A stretch of 64,000 nt of DNA from Acidobacteriota bacterium (lineage in GTDB: Bacteria; Acidobacteriota; Terriglobia; Terriglobales; Acidobacteriaceae). The notes below the pieces were generated by a model. That model saw only the letters and a list, made by a program, of their open reading frames with translations. It had not been told where the DNA came from and made no database searches. The translations under genes and the position numbers were made by a program. How positions within the stretch are numbered: the first letter of the stretch is position 1; each line of letters opens with the position of its first letter. The DNA lies in contig JAJXYY010000030.1 in assembly GCA_021780315.1 (NCBI GenBank), forward strand, positions 1 to 64,000. The letters are read 5' to 3'. Positions 1 to 9,983 of this stretch are shown piece by piece.

Positions 1-540
1 TCGCCGGGTTGTTGTTCGAGTCACCGCCATAGCTCGCCGTGATCGGATCGCTGCCCACGGGCAGATTCGTCGTTGTGATCGTCACCGTACCCGTCGAACT
101 CACCGTGCCCGATCCAATCACTACACCGCCACTGGTAAACGTCACCGTACCTGTAGTCCCGGCTGGCAACGTCGCCGTCACTCCGACTGATCCGCCATAC
201 GTGCTCGGCCCAGTCGTCGTCACGCCCACCGTTGGCGTAGCCTTGGTCACCGTCTGCGTCACCGTTCCACTCGCCGGGTTGTTGTTCGAGTCACCGCCAT
301 AGCTCGCCGTGATCGGATCGCTGCCCACAGGCAGATTTGTCGTCGTGATCGTCACCGTACCCGTCGAACTCACCGTGCCCGACCCAATCACTACACCGCC
401 ACTGGTAAACGTCACCGTACCTGTAGTCCCGGCTGGCAACGTCGCCGTCACTCCGACTGATCCGCCATACGTGCTCGGCCCAGTCGTCGTCACGCCCACC
501 GTTGGCGTAGCCTTGGTCACCGTCTGCGTCACCGTGGCAA
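1..540 (-). repeat. Two tandem, nearly identical 270-bp Ig-like repeat units
   Basis: Positions 1-270 and 271-540 align end to end with only a few differences (for example cacgg/cacag near 57/327). Each encodes 90 residues of the Ig-like protein on the minus strand. Repeats further upstream in the gene (541-1380) are much more diverged, so this pair is a recent duplication or has been homogenised. More copies may lie past the window edge. Confidence 0.9.
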
Positions 541-3500
541 CCGATGTGTTGTAGTTCGAATCGCCATTGTAAGTCGCGGTCACGACTTCGCTTCCCGCCG
601 GCAGACTCGTAGTCGTCACACTTGCAACGCCACTCGTAACCGTTCCAGTTCCAATTATTACGCCACCGCTGCTGAATGTAACTGTTCCAGTCACAGTAGA
701 AGGCAACGTATCTGTAAACGTAACGGAGTTGCCCGAGACCGATGGATTCAACGACGAGGTCAAAGTCGAAGTGACAGTCGCCTTGCTCACACTCTGGCTG
801 CCCGTACCTGTTGCAGCAGTATAGTTCGTGTCGCCGCCGTAGCTCACCGTGATCGGGTCAGTACCTCCCGGCAGCGTCGTCGTACTGATGCTCACTGTCC
901 CGCTAGAGTTGACCGTCCCGCTTCCCAGGGTCGTCGTCCCGCTCATAAACGTAACCGTACCCGTTGCTCCAGCCGGCAACGTCGCCGTCACCGTCACCGA
1001 TCCACCGTAGGTGCTTGGCCCAGAAGTGGAAACACCAACAGTCGGAACAATCTTATTTACTGTCTGTTGTGCACTGCCGGTTGCCGCGTTGTAGTTGGTA
1101 TCGCCACTGTAAGTTGCAGTGATCCCATCCGTACCCGTAGGCAGCACGCTGGTCGAGATCGATGCCACCCCACCTGCGCTCACAGGGGCAGTACCAAGCG
1201 TCACCGTACCGCTCATAAACGTTACCGTGCCCGTCGGCCCGGCTGGCAGCGTTGCAGTAATCGTCACCGCACCACCATACGTACTCGGACCCGAGGTCGC
1301 TAGACCCAGCGTCGGCGTAGCCTTGTCTACTTCTTGCGCCAGCACCGGCGATGTAGCAGTGGCGTGGGTGCTGTCACCGCTGTAAACGCCCGTAATATCA
1401 TGGATTCCGATCACTAGAGTTGATGTCGTAAATGTGGCCGTAGTCCCAGAGATTGTTCCCGTACCCAGCACCACAGTCCCATCTTTGAAGGTCACCGTTC
1501 CAGTAGCTCCAGACACCACCGATGCCGTGAACGTCACCGTCTGACCATACGTAGAGGGGTTAACAGTGGACGAAAGAATAATTGTCGTCACCGTCACGTT
1601 CAAGGTGCTGGATGTACTGGTCAGATAGTTCGCATCTCCCGGAAACACTGCCTTCAATGGCACCGATCCGGCAGGCAGCGACGAAGTCGCCAAAGTCGCC
1701 AGACCATGGTTCAACACACCGCTACCCAGCAGTGTGCTGCCATTGTAAAAATTCACCGACTCGCCGTCCGTTGTCGTATTCGGAGGTCCAACACTGTAGG
1801 GAGAAAGTGTAGCCGTCAACGTCACTGATTGACCCAGCAACGTACCCGATGAAGGAGAAGCACCTAAAGTCAGCGTCGTCGGTGCCGGTGCAGCCAGCAG
1901 CGGAGTAGACGACGACACGCTGCCCATGTAAATCGAATCACCGCCATAGCTGGCGTCGACATAGTGCGTACCACTGCCCAGAGGAAGCATTGCCACACCT
2001 GTCAACGCCGCGCCAACTGCACTCTGCTGTACCTCGCTCAACGAGACGGCAGCGCGTGGGGACTGCGCATCCGTACCAATCAAGTCCGCATTACCATCGT
2101 TATTGAAGTCGCCTGCATTCACCGCATAGGTCAGCGAGAACCCGCCTATGGATGGCTCCGTGTATGGCTGAAACGTGCCATCCCCATTACCCAGATACAC
2201 GTCCGCACCATAACTTCCGCCAGCAATAATATCTGGCTTTCCGTCTCCATTTACATCCGTCAAATGAGGGTCAGACGGAATATCAGAGCGGTAAGTCACC
2301 GTCGGCTTGAACGTGCCGTCTCCATTGCCAATCAAAACGAAAAGAGTGTTTCCGACCGTGTTGGTAGACGTAGTGCCGGTGATAGTTGTGGAGATAACGT
2401 CAACTTTGTTGTCTCCATTCGTATCTCCGGTAGTTAGAAATTCACCCACGGTGGACGCAATCTGAACTGGAGTCTGGAAGGTGTCATTCCCGTTTCCAGC
2501 CGCGAAATACAGGTCGGACAATGCACTATTGGCGGTAGCCGTATTTACGGCATAGATCACGTCATCGCGGCCATCACCATTAAAATCTGCGACCACAATG
2601 TCATGCAGTACAGCCACCGTCGAAAGCTCAATCACCCCAGCGCTAAACGTACCGTCGCCCTTACCCGTAAAGATCATCACATTCTTCTGAGCGTGATTGG
2701 TTACAGCCATATCCAGAATTCCGTCACCGTTAAAATCACCCAGTGCGATTCCAGCCACGTCGCCCGCTGTGTAAGAAGTGGGCGCAAGAAACGTGCCGTC
2801 TCCTTTACCCAGCAGAATGGTCAAGCTTCCATTTGTCCCGTCCGAGCAGCCCAAAGCAATATCCGCATTTCCGTCACGATTGAAATCAGCCAGCAATATC
2901 TTCAGTGCAAGCCCCGACGGGCAGCCCGGGTAGTTCGTCTTCGGCTGAAACGTGCCATCCCCATTCCCCAAAAGCACCGTAATCGTCTGCAACGAATCAC
3001 CAGTCACAACATCCAGATAGTTGTCATTATTTAGAAACGCCGACGCAATCGCGACTGAGCGGACAGTCGTCGTGGATGTAGCAATCGCAAATGGAGATCC
3101 AGGAGCACTGTAAAAAGCATTGCTCAGCACCGACATCCCCAAAGGCTCCGTCCCTAGCACCTTGTTGCCCGCACTTGTATCCAGAAAAGTTACATCCCCG
3201 CTAGGTCCCACCGTTGTCGATCCAACTCCAACAACGCCACCCGTTAACGTATAACTTCCAACACTCCCGGTAGAACTGATCGTCGAACTGGAAGCATAGG
3301 TACCAGAGACCGTATACGAAACCGTATTGGATACACTCCCGGCAAAGCTGTTGTTCGGTTTGTACAGTGCCTTAAAGCTATGCACACCCAACGGACCGCT
3401 GCCTAACTTTACCGTCGCCGTCGCCTGCGGGCTCGTCACTTGTACCGTTGCTAGGGCCGAGTTCGTCTCACAAAACGTAGCAGTTGCATCGCAGAAGATG

Positions 3501-3739
3501 ACCACGCCCGTACTTACCGGCGAACCCGCTGCCGTCACCGTCGCTGTCAGCGTTATAGGAGTCTTGTACGGCACTACGCTCGACGAAATCGTCAACGCAG
3601 TCGATGTAGCCGCAGGCGTAAATGCATGCGCCATCGGAGCGATCTGTGCAACCAATACAACAGTTACTATGCGACCAATGTGGCTGCGAAAGAGGTGTGA
3701 AACAGCGCGTCCTACGGAACGGAGGGACGGAGATGTCAT
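1..3739 (-). CDS. Large secreted FG-GAP/VCBS and Ig-like repeat protein (3' end beyond window)
   Basis: Reading the minus strand from ATG at 3739 gives one open frame to the window edge; it is missing from the ORF track because no stop lies inside the window. An AGGAG sits 4 bases before the ATG. The N-terminus has basic residues then a hydrophobic stretch ending MAHA (signal peptide). Next come Ig-like domains, a block of FG-GAP/VCBS-type repeats (many 'GNGDGTF' and 'DFNGDG' motifs, typical calcium-binding propeller blades), then a long run of about 90-residue Ig-like repeats with 'GPSTYGGSV' and 'YGGDSNYN' motifs. The family is cell-surface or secreted; adhesion or matrix roles are common guesses but not shown here. 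The C-terminus, with any sorting domain, lies outside the window. Confidence 0.88.
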   Translation of the reverse strand, partial: MTSPSLRSVGRAVSHLFRSHIGRIVTVVLVAQIAPMAHAFTPAATSTALTISSSVVPYKTPITLTATVTAAGSPVSTGVVIFCDATATFCETNSALATVQVTSPQATATVKLGSGPLGVHSFKALYKPNNSFAGSVSNTVSYTVSGTYASSSTISSTGSVGSYTLTGGVVGVGSTTVGPSGDVTFLDTSAGNKVLGTEPLGMSVLSNAFYSAPGSPFAIATSTTTVRSVAIASAFLNNDNYLDVVTGDSLQTITVLLGNGDGTFQPKTNYPGCPSGLALKILLADFNRDGNADIALGCSDGTNGSLTILLGKGDGTFLAPTSYTAGDVAGIALGDFNGDGILDMAVTNHAQKNVMIFTGKGDGTFSAGVIELSTVAVLHDIVVADFNGDGRDDVIYAVNTATANSALSDLYFAAGNGNDTFQTPVQIASTVGEFLTTGDTNGDNKVDVISTTITGTTSTNTVGNTLFVLIGNGDGTFKPTVTYRSDIPSDPHLTDVNGDGKPDIIAGGSYGADVYLGNGDGTFQPYTEPSIGGFSLTYAVNAGDFNNDGNADLIGTDAQSPRAAVSLSEVQQSAVGAALTGVAMLPLGSGTHYVDASYGGDSIYMGSVSSSTPLLAAPAPTTLTLGASPSSGTLLGQSVTLTATLSPYSVGPPNTTTDGESVNFYNGSTLLGSGVLNHGLATLATSSLPAGSVPLKAVFPGDANYLTSTSSTLNVTVTTIILSSTVNPSTYGQTVTFTASVVSGATGTVTFKDGTVVLGTGTISGTTATFTTSTLVIGIHDITGVYSGDSTHATATSPVLAQEVDKATPTLGLATSGPSTYGGAVTITATLPAGPTGTVTFMSGTVTLGTAPVSAGGVASISTSVLPTGTDGITATYSGDTNYNAATGSAQQTVNKIVPTVGVSTSGPSTYGGSVTVTATLPAGATGTVTFMSGTTTLGSGTVNSSGTVSISTTTLPGGTDPITVSYGGDTNYTAATGTGSQSVSKATVTSTLTSSLNPSVSGNSVTFTDTLPSTVTGTVTFSSGGVIIGTGTVTSGVASVTTTSLPAGSEVVTATYNGDSNYNTSVATVTQTVTKATPTVGVTTTGPSTYGGSVGVTATLPAGTTGTVTFTSGGVVIGSGTVSSTGTVTITTTNLPVGSDPITASYGGDSNNNPASGTVTQTVTKATPTVGVTTTGPSTYGGSVGVTATLPAGTTGTVTFTSGGVVIGSGTVSSTGTVTITTTNLPVGSDPITASYGGDSNNNPA

Positions 3740-4046
3740 AGGGCTCCTAAGGCACAATCATTGCGCCGCAAAATCTGCCCCAAAAGTAACCTGCATAGTT
3801 TTGCGAACAAATCACCCGAAAGTTGCACCTCTACAACTCGACCACCCAATCACCACGAAATACAACCAAACCACCCGCCCCACACCATTCAGCTCCTGCG
3901 TGCGCGTTGCAACCCAATATCAGCCACTTCGCAGTCACCCAAATGAAACGCACCAGCGCTGGCGGGCCCATTACCCATCGCAACAGAGCCCTAAATATAG
4001 TCGTAAAAAAATACATGGTCCCCCGATGCCGCGACGCACGGAAGAC
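3740..4046. other. Intergenic region upstream of the surface protein gene
   Basis: About 300 bases between the minus-strand czcC stop and the surface protein start. It is more AT-rich than the flanking genes near the start codon and should hold the promoter of the surface protein. ORFs here in the track are short and lack family features. I see no terminator, repeat or RNA gene. Confidence 0.4.
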
Positions 4047-5327
4047 CTATGGGGCAACCTCAGTTGCGCTCGCCAGGCTCAATTGATGGATCGACATCCA
4101 GGTCTGACTATATGCAGCCAACGCGTTCGCCGTCGTCGTGCGGGAGTCTCGCAGGGCGTCCAGATAGTCAATCAATGCGATCCCACCATGGTCATAGGCA
4201 AACTGCGCAATCGAAACTACGTCTTTCATCTCATCAAGGTAGTGGTTCTTGTACCTGTCCGATAGCGACTTCGATAGCGTGTATCCCACCCAGGCCTGCG
4301 CCACGTCCGAGTGAACTTGATTCAGTGCAGCAGTCTCACTGAACCGAACTGCCTGCGCCTGATAGCGTGCCGTCTCTTTATTCCCTTGGTTCCGATCGAA
4401 TATCCGTAGCGGAATATTGATACTGAACCCAGCCGAGTTATACGTTCCGCTACGGTCATACTCGCCCTCCAACGTCGGATCGGTCAGCCCATACGCTCGC
4501 GCCAACTTCACGTTCGCATCCGCCACCGACACCGCAGCTTGCGTCGCCTGGTAGTCCGGACGCGCTGCCACAGCCTTCTGGTCTAGCGATGCCAACGTCT
4601 CCTGCACAGCCGGCGGATACACATCGCCCACGACGTCGAAGCTATCACTCAACTGCGAATAGCCCAGCAGCGTCTGCAACTGATAACTCGCCTGCTGTAG
4701 ATTCTGCTTCGCGCTGGCGGCATCACTTTCAAATTGCGATAGCTGTAGATCCAGTCGCTCATAGTCCAGCTTTCCAATATCGCCAGCCTTGTATCGGTCC
4801 TGACTGATGTCCACCTCCCGCCGAAAATCCGTCAGGTTCTGGTCCGCCAGCTTCACCGCCTCCTTCGCAATTAGCATCGTCGTAAATGCAGTCTTGACGG
4901 CATACATCGTCTGCCGTTGCTGGTCGCGCAACTGTGCTGCAGTCTGCATTGTCGTAGAGCGCGCCGCATCCAGTCGCCACCGCCGCTTCTCTCCCAACTC
5001 AAACAGTCGACTCACCTGCGCCGAGTATGCATAGGGATTCGACGCACCCTGCGCCGGCAACGTCACGTTTGTTCCGTACAACGTAAAGTATGGGTTCGCA
5101 CGCACACCGGCCTGCACCTCCTGCGCCTTTACCGCCTGCAAGTTCTCCTCTGCACCCAACAGTTGCGGATTCTTCTGACGCGCAATCTCCAGCACCTGTT
5201 GCAGCGTCAACGCACCAGTCGTACTCACAGGCCCCTGCGCATACCCTGCACTGGCCACACACAACAGCAAAAGCATTAAATCCAGACCACGACTGCTCTT
5301 CCGCAACATCTTCCTTATCCTCGCCAT
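4047..5327 (-). CDS. czcC: TolC/CzcC-type outer-membrane efflux protein
   Basis: Outer-membrane channel of a tripartite heavy-metal efflux pump. The protein (426 residues from the ATG) starts with a signal peptide ending 'SAGYAQ', followed by the two long helical repeats of the OEP family, with typical patterns such as 'ALTLQQVLEIARQKNPQL' near the N-terminus. The track ORF begins at a TTG at 5396 overlapping the czcA stop. I prefer the ATG at 5327, which has AGGAG 8 bases upstream and begins directly before the basic and hydrophobic signal sequence. It is the last gene of czcB-czcA-czcC, transcribed leftward. Which metal is exported cannot be read from this subunit. Confidence 0.88.
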   Translation of the reverse strand: MARIRKMLRKSSRGLDLMLLLLCVASAGYAQGPVSTTGALTLQQVLEIARQKNPQLLGAEENLQAVKAQEVQAGVRANPYFTLYGTNVTLPAQGASNPYAYSAQVSRLFELGEKRRWRLDAARSTTMQTAAQLRDQQRQTMYAVKTAFTTMLIAKEAVKLADQNLTDFRREVDISQDRYKAGDIGKLDYERLDLQLSQFESDAASAKQNLQQASYQLQTLLGYSQLSDSFDVVGDVYPPAVQETLASLDQKAVAARPDYQATQAAVSVADANVKLARAYGLTDPTLEGEYDRSGTYNSAGFSINIPLRIFDRNQGNKETARYQAQAVRFSETAALNQVHSDVAQAWVGYTLSKSLSDRYKNHYLDEMKDVVSIAQFAYDHGGIALIDYLDALRDSRTTTANALAAYSQTWMSIHQLSLASATEVAP

Positions 5328-5392
5328 TCCGTCATCTCCTGTGGCAAGCAACCTGTGCCCAGCGCGCTCTCCCCACAGACGCTCATCGTGCC

Positions 5393-8300
5393 TCAATTCT
5401 CAAACTCCAACTCCGGCGATGGCAGCACATCGGTGTCCCGGGCAATCCACACATAAAGCGTTGGCAGCAGAAACACATTGATCGCCAGCGCACCTATTAA
5501 TCCACCCACAATTACAATCGCAAACGGCCGTTGAGAGTCCGATCCAATCCCGTGCGAAGTCGCCGCCGGCAGCAGTCCCAGCGTCGCCACCAGCATCGTC
5601 ATCATGATTGGGCGCAACCGTAGTACCGCACCTTCCACCGCAGCCGTCTCAAAACTATGCCCCTGCACGCGCAACTGGTTGATGTACTCCAGCATGATGA
5701 CACCCGTCTGCACCGACACTCCAAACAGCGCCAGAAATCCAACCCCCGACGACACGCTGAAGTTCGTCCCCGTCAGCAACAGCGCCAGTAACCCGCCCAC
5801 CGGTGCCATCGCTACATTCGCCAGTATCAGCATCGCCCACTTCCCTGACTTGAACATCGTGTACAAAATCACAAAGATGATGATCATCGTGATGGGCAGA
5901 ACAATCATCAGTCGCCGCGACGACCGCTTCTGGCTCGCATACTCACCAGCCCAGTCCATCTTGTAGCCGCTCGGCAGCTTCACCTGCTCGTTCACCTTCG
6001 TGATCGCCTCTTCCACCGTGCTACCCAGATCGCGCCCGCGCACGCTGTACTTGATCGCGACATATCGTTGCCCGCCCTCACGATAGATCTCCTCCGCACC
6101 GTCCTCCGTCTTCACCTTCGTCAATTGCGCCAGAGACACCCGCTCTCCCGAAGGCGACAGCAACCGTATATCGTTGATCGCCTCTTCCGTGTTTCGGTAC
6201 TGCGGCAGATACCGCACCACCAAGTCATATCGTGCCTCGCCGCGTAGCACCTGAGTCACCGCATTCCCACCCACTGCTGTCTGGATCGCATCCTGAACAT
6301 CCGAAACATTGATCCCATACCGAGCCGCGGCTTTACGATCCACCACAAAGTTCAGGTTCGGCTGTCCAATCACCCGGAAAAGCCCCAGGTCTTGCACCCC
6401 CTTGACCTTGCTCATCACATTCACCACTTCGTCGCCGGTCTTCTCCAACTCCTTCAGATCATCGCCGTAAATCTTGACTGCCAGTTCACCCTTCACACCG
6501 CTTACAGCCTCTTCCACATTGTCCGAAATCGGCTGAGAAAAATTCCAAATCACTCCCGGCGTCTTAACGAGCTCCCTGTTCATCGCCGCAATCAACTCTT
6601 CCTTGTTCTCATGGAAAACTGGTCGCCACTTCTCCTTTGGCTTCAAGTCGACAAAGTACTCGGTATTGAAGAATCCAGTTGTGTCGGTCCCATCATCCGG
6701 GCGGCCAGTCTGGCTAGCCACCTGAGTCACTTCCGGGAACGAAGCCAACGTCAACCGTGCCTTCTCCATCACAGCCACACTGTCCGTAGGCCCTTCGCTC
6801 GGTGCCAGTGTTCCTCGCACCCAGATCGCACCTTCATCCAAATGCGGCAAAAACTCCGACCCGATCACCCCACTGAACATCAGGAACGCAGACAACACCA
6901 GCGCACATCCTGCCACGCTCACCGTCACCACCCGATGCTCTATCGCCCACGTCGCCGAAAACCGATACCGATCGGTAATCCAGTTCAGCACCGGATTGTG
7001 CCACTCCTTCGCACCTTTCTGAAAGAGAAAACTCGACAACACTGGCGCCAGCAGCATCGAAAAGATCAGTGCTCCCAACAGCGCAAACGCCACCGTCCAG
7101 GCCATCGGCTTGAACAACCGGCCCTCCACAGCCTGCAACGTAAAAATAGGCAGATACGCCGTGATAATGATCCCGATCGCATAGAACACCGGACGCTGCA
7201 CCTCGTGCGTCGCCTCCCGAATCCGTTCCAACGAAGTCCGCCCCTGCGGATTCGGGCGGCCCAGATGACGGATAATGTTCTCCACCATCACCACCGCACC
7301 GTCTACCACCATCCCAAAATCCAACGCACCCAGCGACAACAAGTTCGCCGGAATATGCCGCAGATCAAGGCATATCGAGGCAAACAGCAGCGCAAACGGT
7401 ATCGTCAACGAAACAATCAACGCCCCACGAACATTCCCCAAAAACAGAAACAGAATAATGACAACGAGGATGATGCCCTCGGTCAGGTTATGCATCACCG
7501 TATGCGTCGTGTAGTGAACCAGATCGCTTCGGTCCAGATACGGCACAACCTTTACTCCCGGAGGCAGTATTCTCTCGTTCAACTCCTTGATCTTCTCGTG
7601 AATCGCCTCCAGCGTTGGATCCTCGTCCGCACCCTTCAGCAGCAGCACGATGCCATCCACCGTATCGCCATCATCCACAATCTTGCCGTCCTCGCGATGC
7701 AGGGCATACCCCATCTGCCCCAACCGGATCCGCGCTCCCTGCGTCACCACCGCTATATCTTTCACCCGCACCGGCGTCCCCGCCTGCGCCTTCAAAACCA
7801 CATTCTCGATATCGTGAACATTCTGTACCAGGCCCACCGCACGCACGTTCACCTGCTGCTGCCCTTGCTCGATAAAGTTGCCCCCGGCGTTGATGTTGTT
7901 ATTCGTCAGCGCCTGCTCCACCTGCGCAATGCTCAGCCCATACGACACCAGCTTATTCGGGTCCACTCGCACCTGGTACTCGCGCGTCTTCCCTCCAAAG
8001 CTCGATACGTCCACCACACCGGGAACCGACTTGAACTGCTTCTCGATCGTCCAATCTTCCAGTGACTTCAACTCCATATTGTCGTACTTGGGATTCGTAC
8101 TCGTCAGCCGGAAGAACATGATCTGGCCCACAGGGCTGTAATCCGTTCCAATCTGCGGCTGCAATCCCGTCGGCAGCGTCACCTGCCCCAGCCGTTCCAA
8201 CACCTTCTCGCGGTTCCAGTCGTTCACCGAGTCGTCGTCGAACACCAGCGTCAAGCTCGACAATCCCGCCAGCGTCGTCGAACGCAGATGAACCATGTGC

Positions 8301-8533
8301 GGAATCCCGGCCATCTGAATCTCGATCGGAATTGTAACCTGCTGCTCCACCTCTTCCGCCGCACGCCCCGGCCACTGCGTAATGATGGTCACGTAATTGT
8401 TCGCAACATCCGGATATGCTTCTACCGGAAGATTGTGAAACGACAAAATGCCCCACCCAAACAGCAGAATCGCCGCTCCCAGCACTAGCCATCGATTGTT
8501 CAGCGCAAAATCAACTAGTTTCTTGATCATCAC
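5393..8533 (-). CDS. czcA: CzcA-type heavy-metal RND efflux transporter
   Basis: Inner-membrane proton-driven pump of the HME-RND family, 1,046 residues, the family's full length. It has an N-terminal helix, two large periplasmic loops and two sets of transmembrane helices. The fourth-helix signature reads 'DFGMVVDGAVVMVEN', with the two Asp and one Glu used for proton relay in divalent-cation pumps of the CzcA type; CusA-type Cu/Ag pumps usually differ here. I therefore favour Co/Zn/Cd/Ni over Cu/Ag, as an inference. The gene overlaps czcB by 4 bases and its stop nearly abuts czcC, so the three subunits are translationally coupled. No metal regulator is adjacent. Confidence 0.93.
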   Translation of the reverse strand: MMIKKLVDFALNNRWLVLGAAILLFGWGILSFHNLPVEAYPDVANNYVTIITQWPGRAAEEVEQQVTIPIEIQMAGIPHMVHLRSTTLAGLSSLTLVFDDDSVNDWNREKVLERLGQVTLPTGLQPQIGTDYSPVGQIMFFRLTSTNPKYDNMELKSLEDWTIEKQFKSVPGVVDVSSFGGKTREYQVRVDPNKLVSYGLSIAQVEQALTNNNINAGGNFIEQGQQQVNVRAVGLVQNVHDIENVVLKAQAGTPVRVKDIAVVTQGARIRLGQMGYALHREDGKIVDDGDTVDGIVLLLKGADEDPTLEAIHEKIKELNERILPPGVKVVPYLDRSDLVHYTTHTVMHNLTEGIILVVIILFLFLGNVRGALIVSLTIPFALLFASICLDLRHIPANLLSLGALDFGMVVDGAVVMVENIIRHLGRPNPQGRTSLERIREATHEVQRPVFYAIGIIITAYLPIFTLQAVEGRLFKPMAWTVAFALLGALIFSMLLAPVLSSFLFQKGAKEWHNPVLNWITDRYRFSATWAIEHRVVTVSVAGCALVLSAFLMFSGVIGSEFLPHLDEGAIWVRGTLAPSEGPTDSVAVMEKARLTLASFPEVTQVASQTGRPDDGTDTTGFFNTEYFVDLKPKEKWRPVFHENKEELIAAMNRELVKTPGVIWNFSQPISDNVEEAVSGVKGELAVKIYGDDLKELEKTGDEVVNVMSKVKGVQDLGLFRVIGQPNLNFVVDRKAAARYGINVSDVQDAIQTAVGGNAVTQVLRGEARYDLVVRYLPQYRNTEEAINDIRLLSPSGERVSLAQLTKVKTEDGAEEIYREGGQRYVAIKYSVRGRDLGSTVEEAITKVNEQVKLPSGYKMDWAGEYASQKRSSRRLMIVLPITMIIIFVILYTMFKSGKWAMLILANVAMAPVGGLLALLLTGTNFSVSSGVGFLALFGVSVQTGVIMLEYINQLRVQGHSFETAAVEGAVLRLRPIMMTMLVATLGLLPAATSHGIGSDSQRPFAIVIVGGLIGALAINVFLLPTLYVWIARDTDVLPSPELEFEN

Positions 8534-9675
8534 TGAGCCGCCGAATTCTGTAGATCCAGTGCCATCGTCACTACCTTCTGTCCTACAGCCAGACCCGACA
8601 TAATCTCCTGCTGGCCGCCCCCAATCATGTCGCCCCCATGTACCTCCGTCTTCCGAAACTGCCCGCTCCCCATCGGTACAAACACCCAGTCGCGATCTTG
8701 TAAATGCAGCACCGCCGTCGCAGGAACCACCGTCCGCGTCTCTTCCTTCTGTCCATGCAGCGTCGCTGTTGCAAACATGCCCACCCGCATCACCATCCCA
8801 GGATTCTCCACCTGCACCCTAACCTTCGCGGTCCGTACCGTCGGATCCAGCACCGCCCCAATATCGCTGACCGTCCCACGAAACGTCCGGTCAGGATAAG
8901 CCGACAGATGAATCTCCGCCTCCTGTCCCAGGTGAACCATCGACAGATCGTTCTCAAACACATCGCACAGTATCCAAACATGCGATAGGTCCGCAATCGT
9001 AAACGCAGTCGAAGAGCCAGATAGCGTCACGCCCGCCGCAGCGGCATTCGTTACGTTCTGCGCAATGATCACGCCACTCGATGGCGCATACACCTTCACC
9101 GCAGCCGTCGGATTCGCCTTATCCACACCCAGCACCTTCAACTGCTGCTCCGCAGCCGTCAGGTCCGTCTTCGCGTCTAGTTCCGCGTTCTCCGACACCT
9201 CCATCTGGGACTTCGCAATCGCACCCTTATCAAATAGCGTCTTCGCACGGTCAAACTGCGTCCGCGCCAACCGCTCATCGTTCACCGCCTTCAGATACTG
9301 ATCGAATGCCCCCGACACATCCGTACTCTGCACTTCCATCAGCAACTGCCCCTTCTTCACCGTATCGCCAAGCCGCGCAAACACCTCCACCACCCGCCCA
9401 TTCGCCAGAGATATCACCGGAATCGTCCGCGATACATCTGGATTCACCGAACCCGTCACATTCAGTGTCGACACGGCCTTCCGCTCCACCGCCGTCGTCA
9501 AGCCAAACCGCTCCGCATGCTCCACCTGCAGCACGTTCAGGTCTCCAGTCTTCTCCACCTTGGCCGCTGGAGGTGCCTCGGCCGCCTCGTCCTTCGCTGC
9601 ACTCTTGCATCCTGTCATCGCTGCAATCGAGAGCACCACAGCCACCACAGCTCGTCCGGTCCATACCTTCATCAT
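8530..9675 (-). CDS. czcB: CzcB-type periplasmic adaptor (membrane fusion lipoprotein)
   Basis: Membrane-fusion protein linking CzcA to CzcC. The first 23 residues form a lipoprotein signal with lipobox 'MTGC', so it is probably lipid-anchored. The body shows a biotinyl-lipoyl-like hairpin ('NGRVVEVFARLGDTVKKGQ'), a long coiled-coil segment (about residues 125-190) and beta-barrel domains. AAAGGA lies 6 bases before the ATG. First gene of the efflux operon; its promoter must lie in the 308-base divergent region shared with the histidine kinase gene. The CzcB His-rich metal-binding extension found in some relatives is not visible. Confidence 0.9.
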   Translation of the reverse strand: MMKVWTGRAVVAVVLSIAAMTGCKSAAKDEAAEAPPAAKVEKTGDLNVLQVEHAERFGLTTAVERKAVSTLNVTGSVNPDVSRTIPVISLANGRVVEVFARLGDTVKKGQLLMEVQSTDVSGAFDQYLKAVNDERLARTQFDRAKTLFDKGAIAKSQMEVSENAELDAKTDLTAAEQQLKVLGVDKANPTAAVKVYAPSSGVIIAQNVTNAAAAGVTLSGSSTAFTIADLSHVWILCDVFENDLSMVHLGQEAEIHLSAYPDRTFRGTVSDIGAVLDPTVRTAKVRVQVENPGMVMRVGMFATATLHGQKEETRTVVPATAVLHLQDRDWVFVPMGSGQFRKTEVHGGDMIGGGQQEIMSGLAVGQKVVTMALDLQNSAAQ

Positions 9676-9983
9676 TCGCTATCCTTTTAGCTGCAATACT
9701 TCTGCTCCGCCTGCACTCGACCAATACCACCATGCCACTTGCCTGCTACGAATGCCATCCAATCACTACATTCAGCGTGACTGCATCCGCTATAAACAAT
9801 TCGTGGAACATCCCACCACCACGAAAGCAACACGCCTGACACTCATCTTCTAACTTATAGGAACTGAGGCTGCTCCAAATCGTCTCTGACGATATCCGGC
9901 TTCTATCTTTAGATAGTCCAATCGCTCCCGGGATACACTTTCACGTAACCTGATCGCAGTAGTCCTGTAGAGCACAACGCCAC
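9676..9983. promoter_or_regulatory. Divergent intergenic region with a perfect palindrome
   Basis: 308 bases between czcB (leftward) and the histidine kinase (rightward), so it should hold both promoters. At 9903-9916 lies CTATCT-TT-AGATAG, a perfect 6+6 inverted repeat and a plausible operator. It is about 70 bases before the kinase start and 230 bases from czcB. No clear sigma-70 pair was convincing. The palindrome is seen; its function is inferred. Confidence 0.4.

Noticed and set aside
6392-8065. 557-codon + strand ORF
   Set aside because: Arg/His/Gln-rich antisense shadow of czcA; no family motif.
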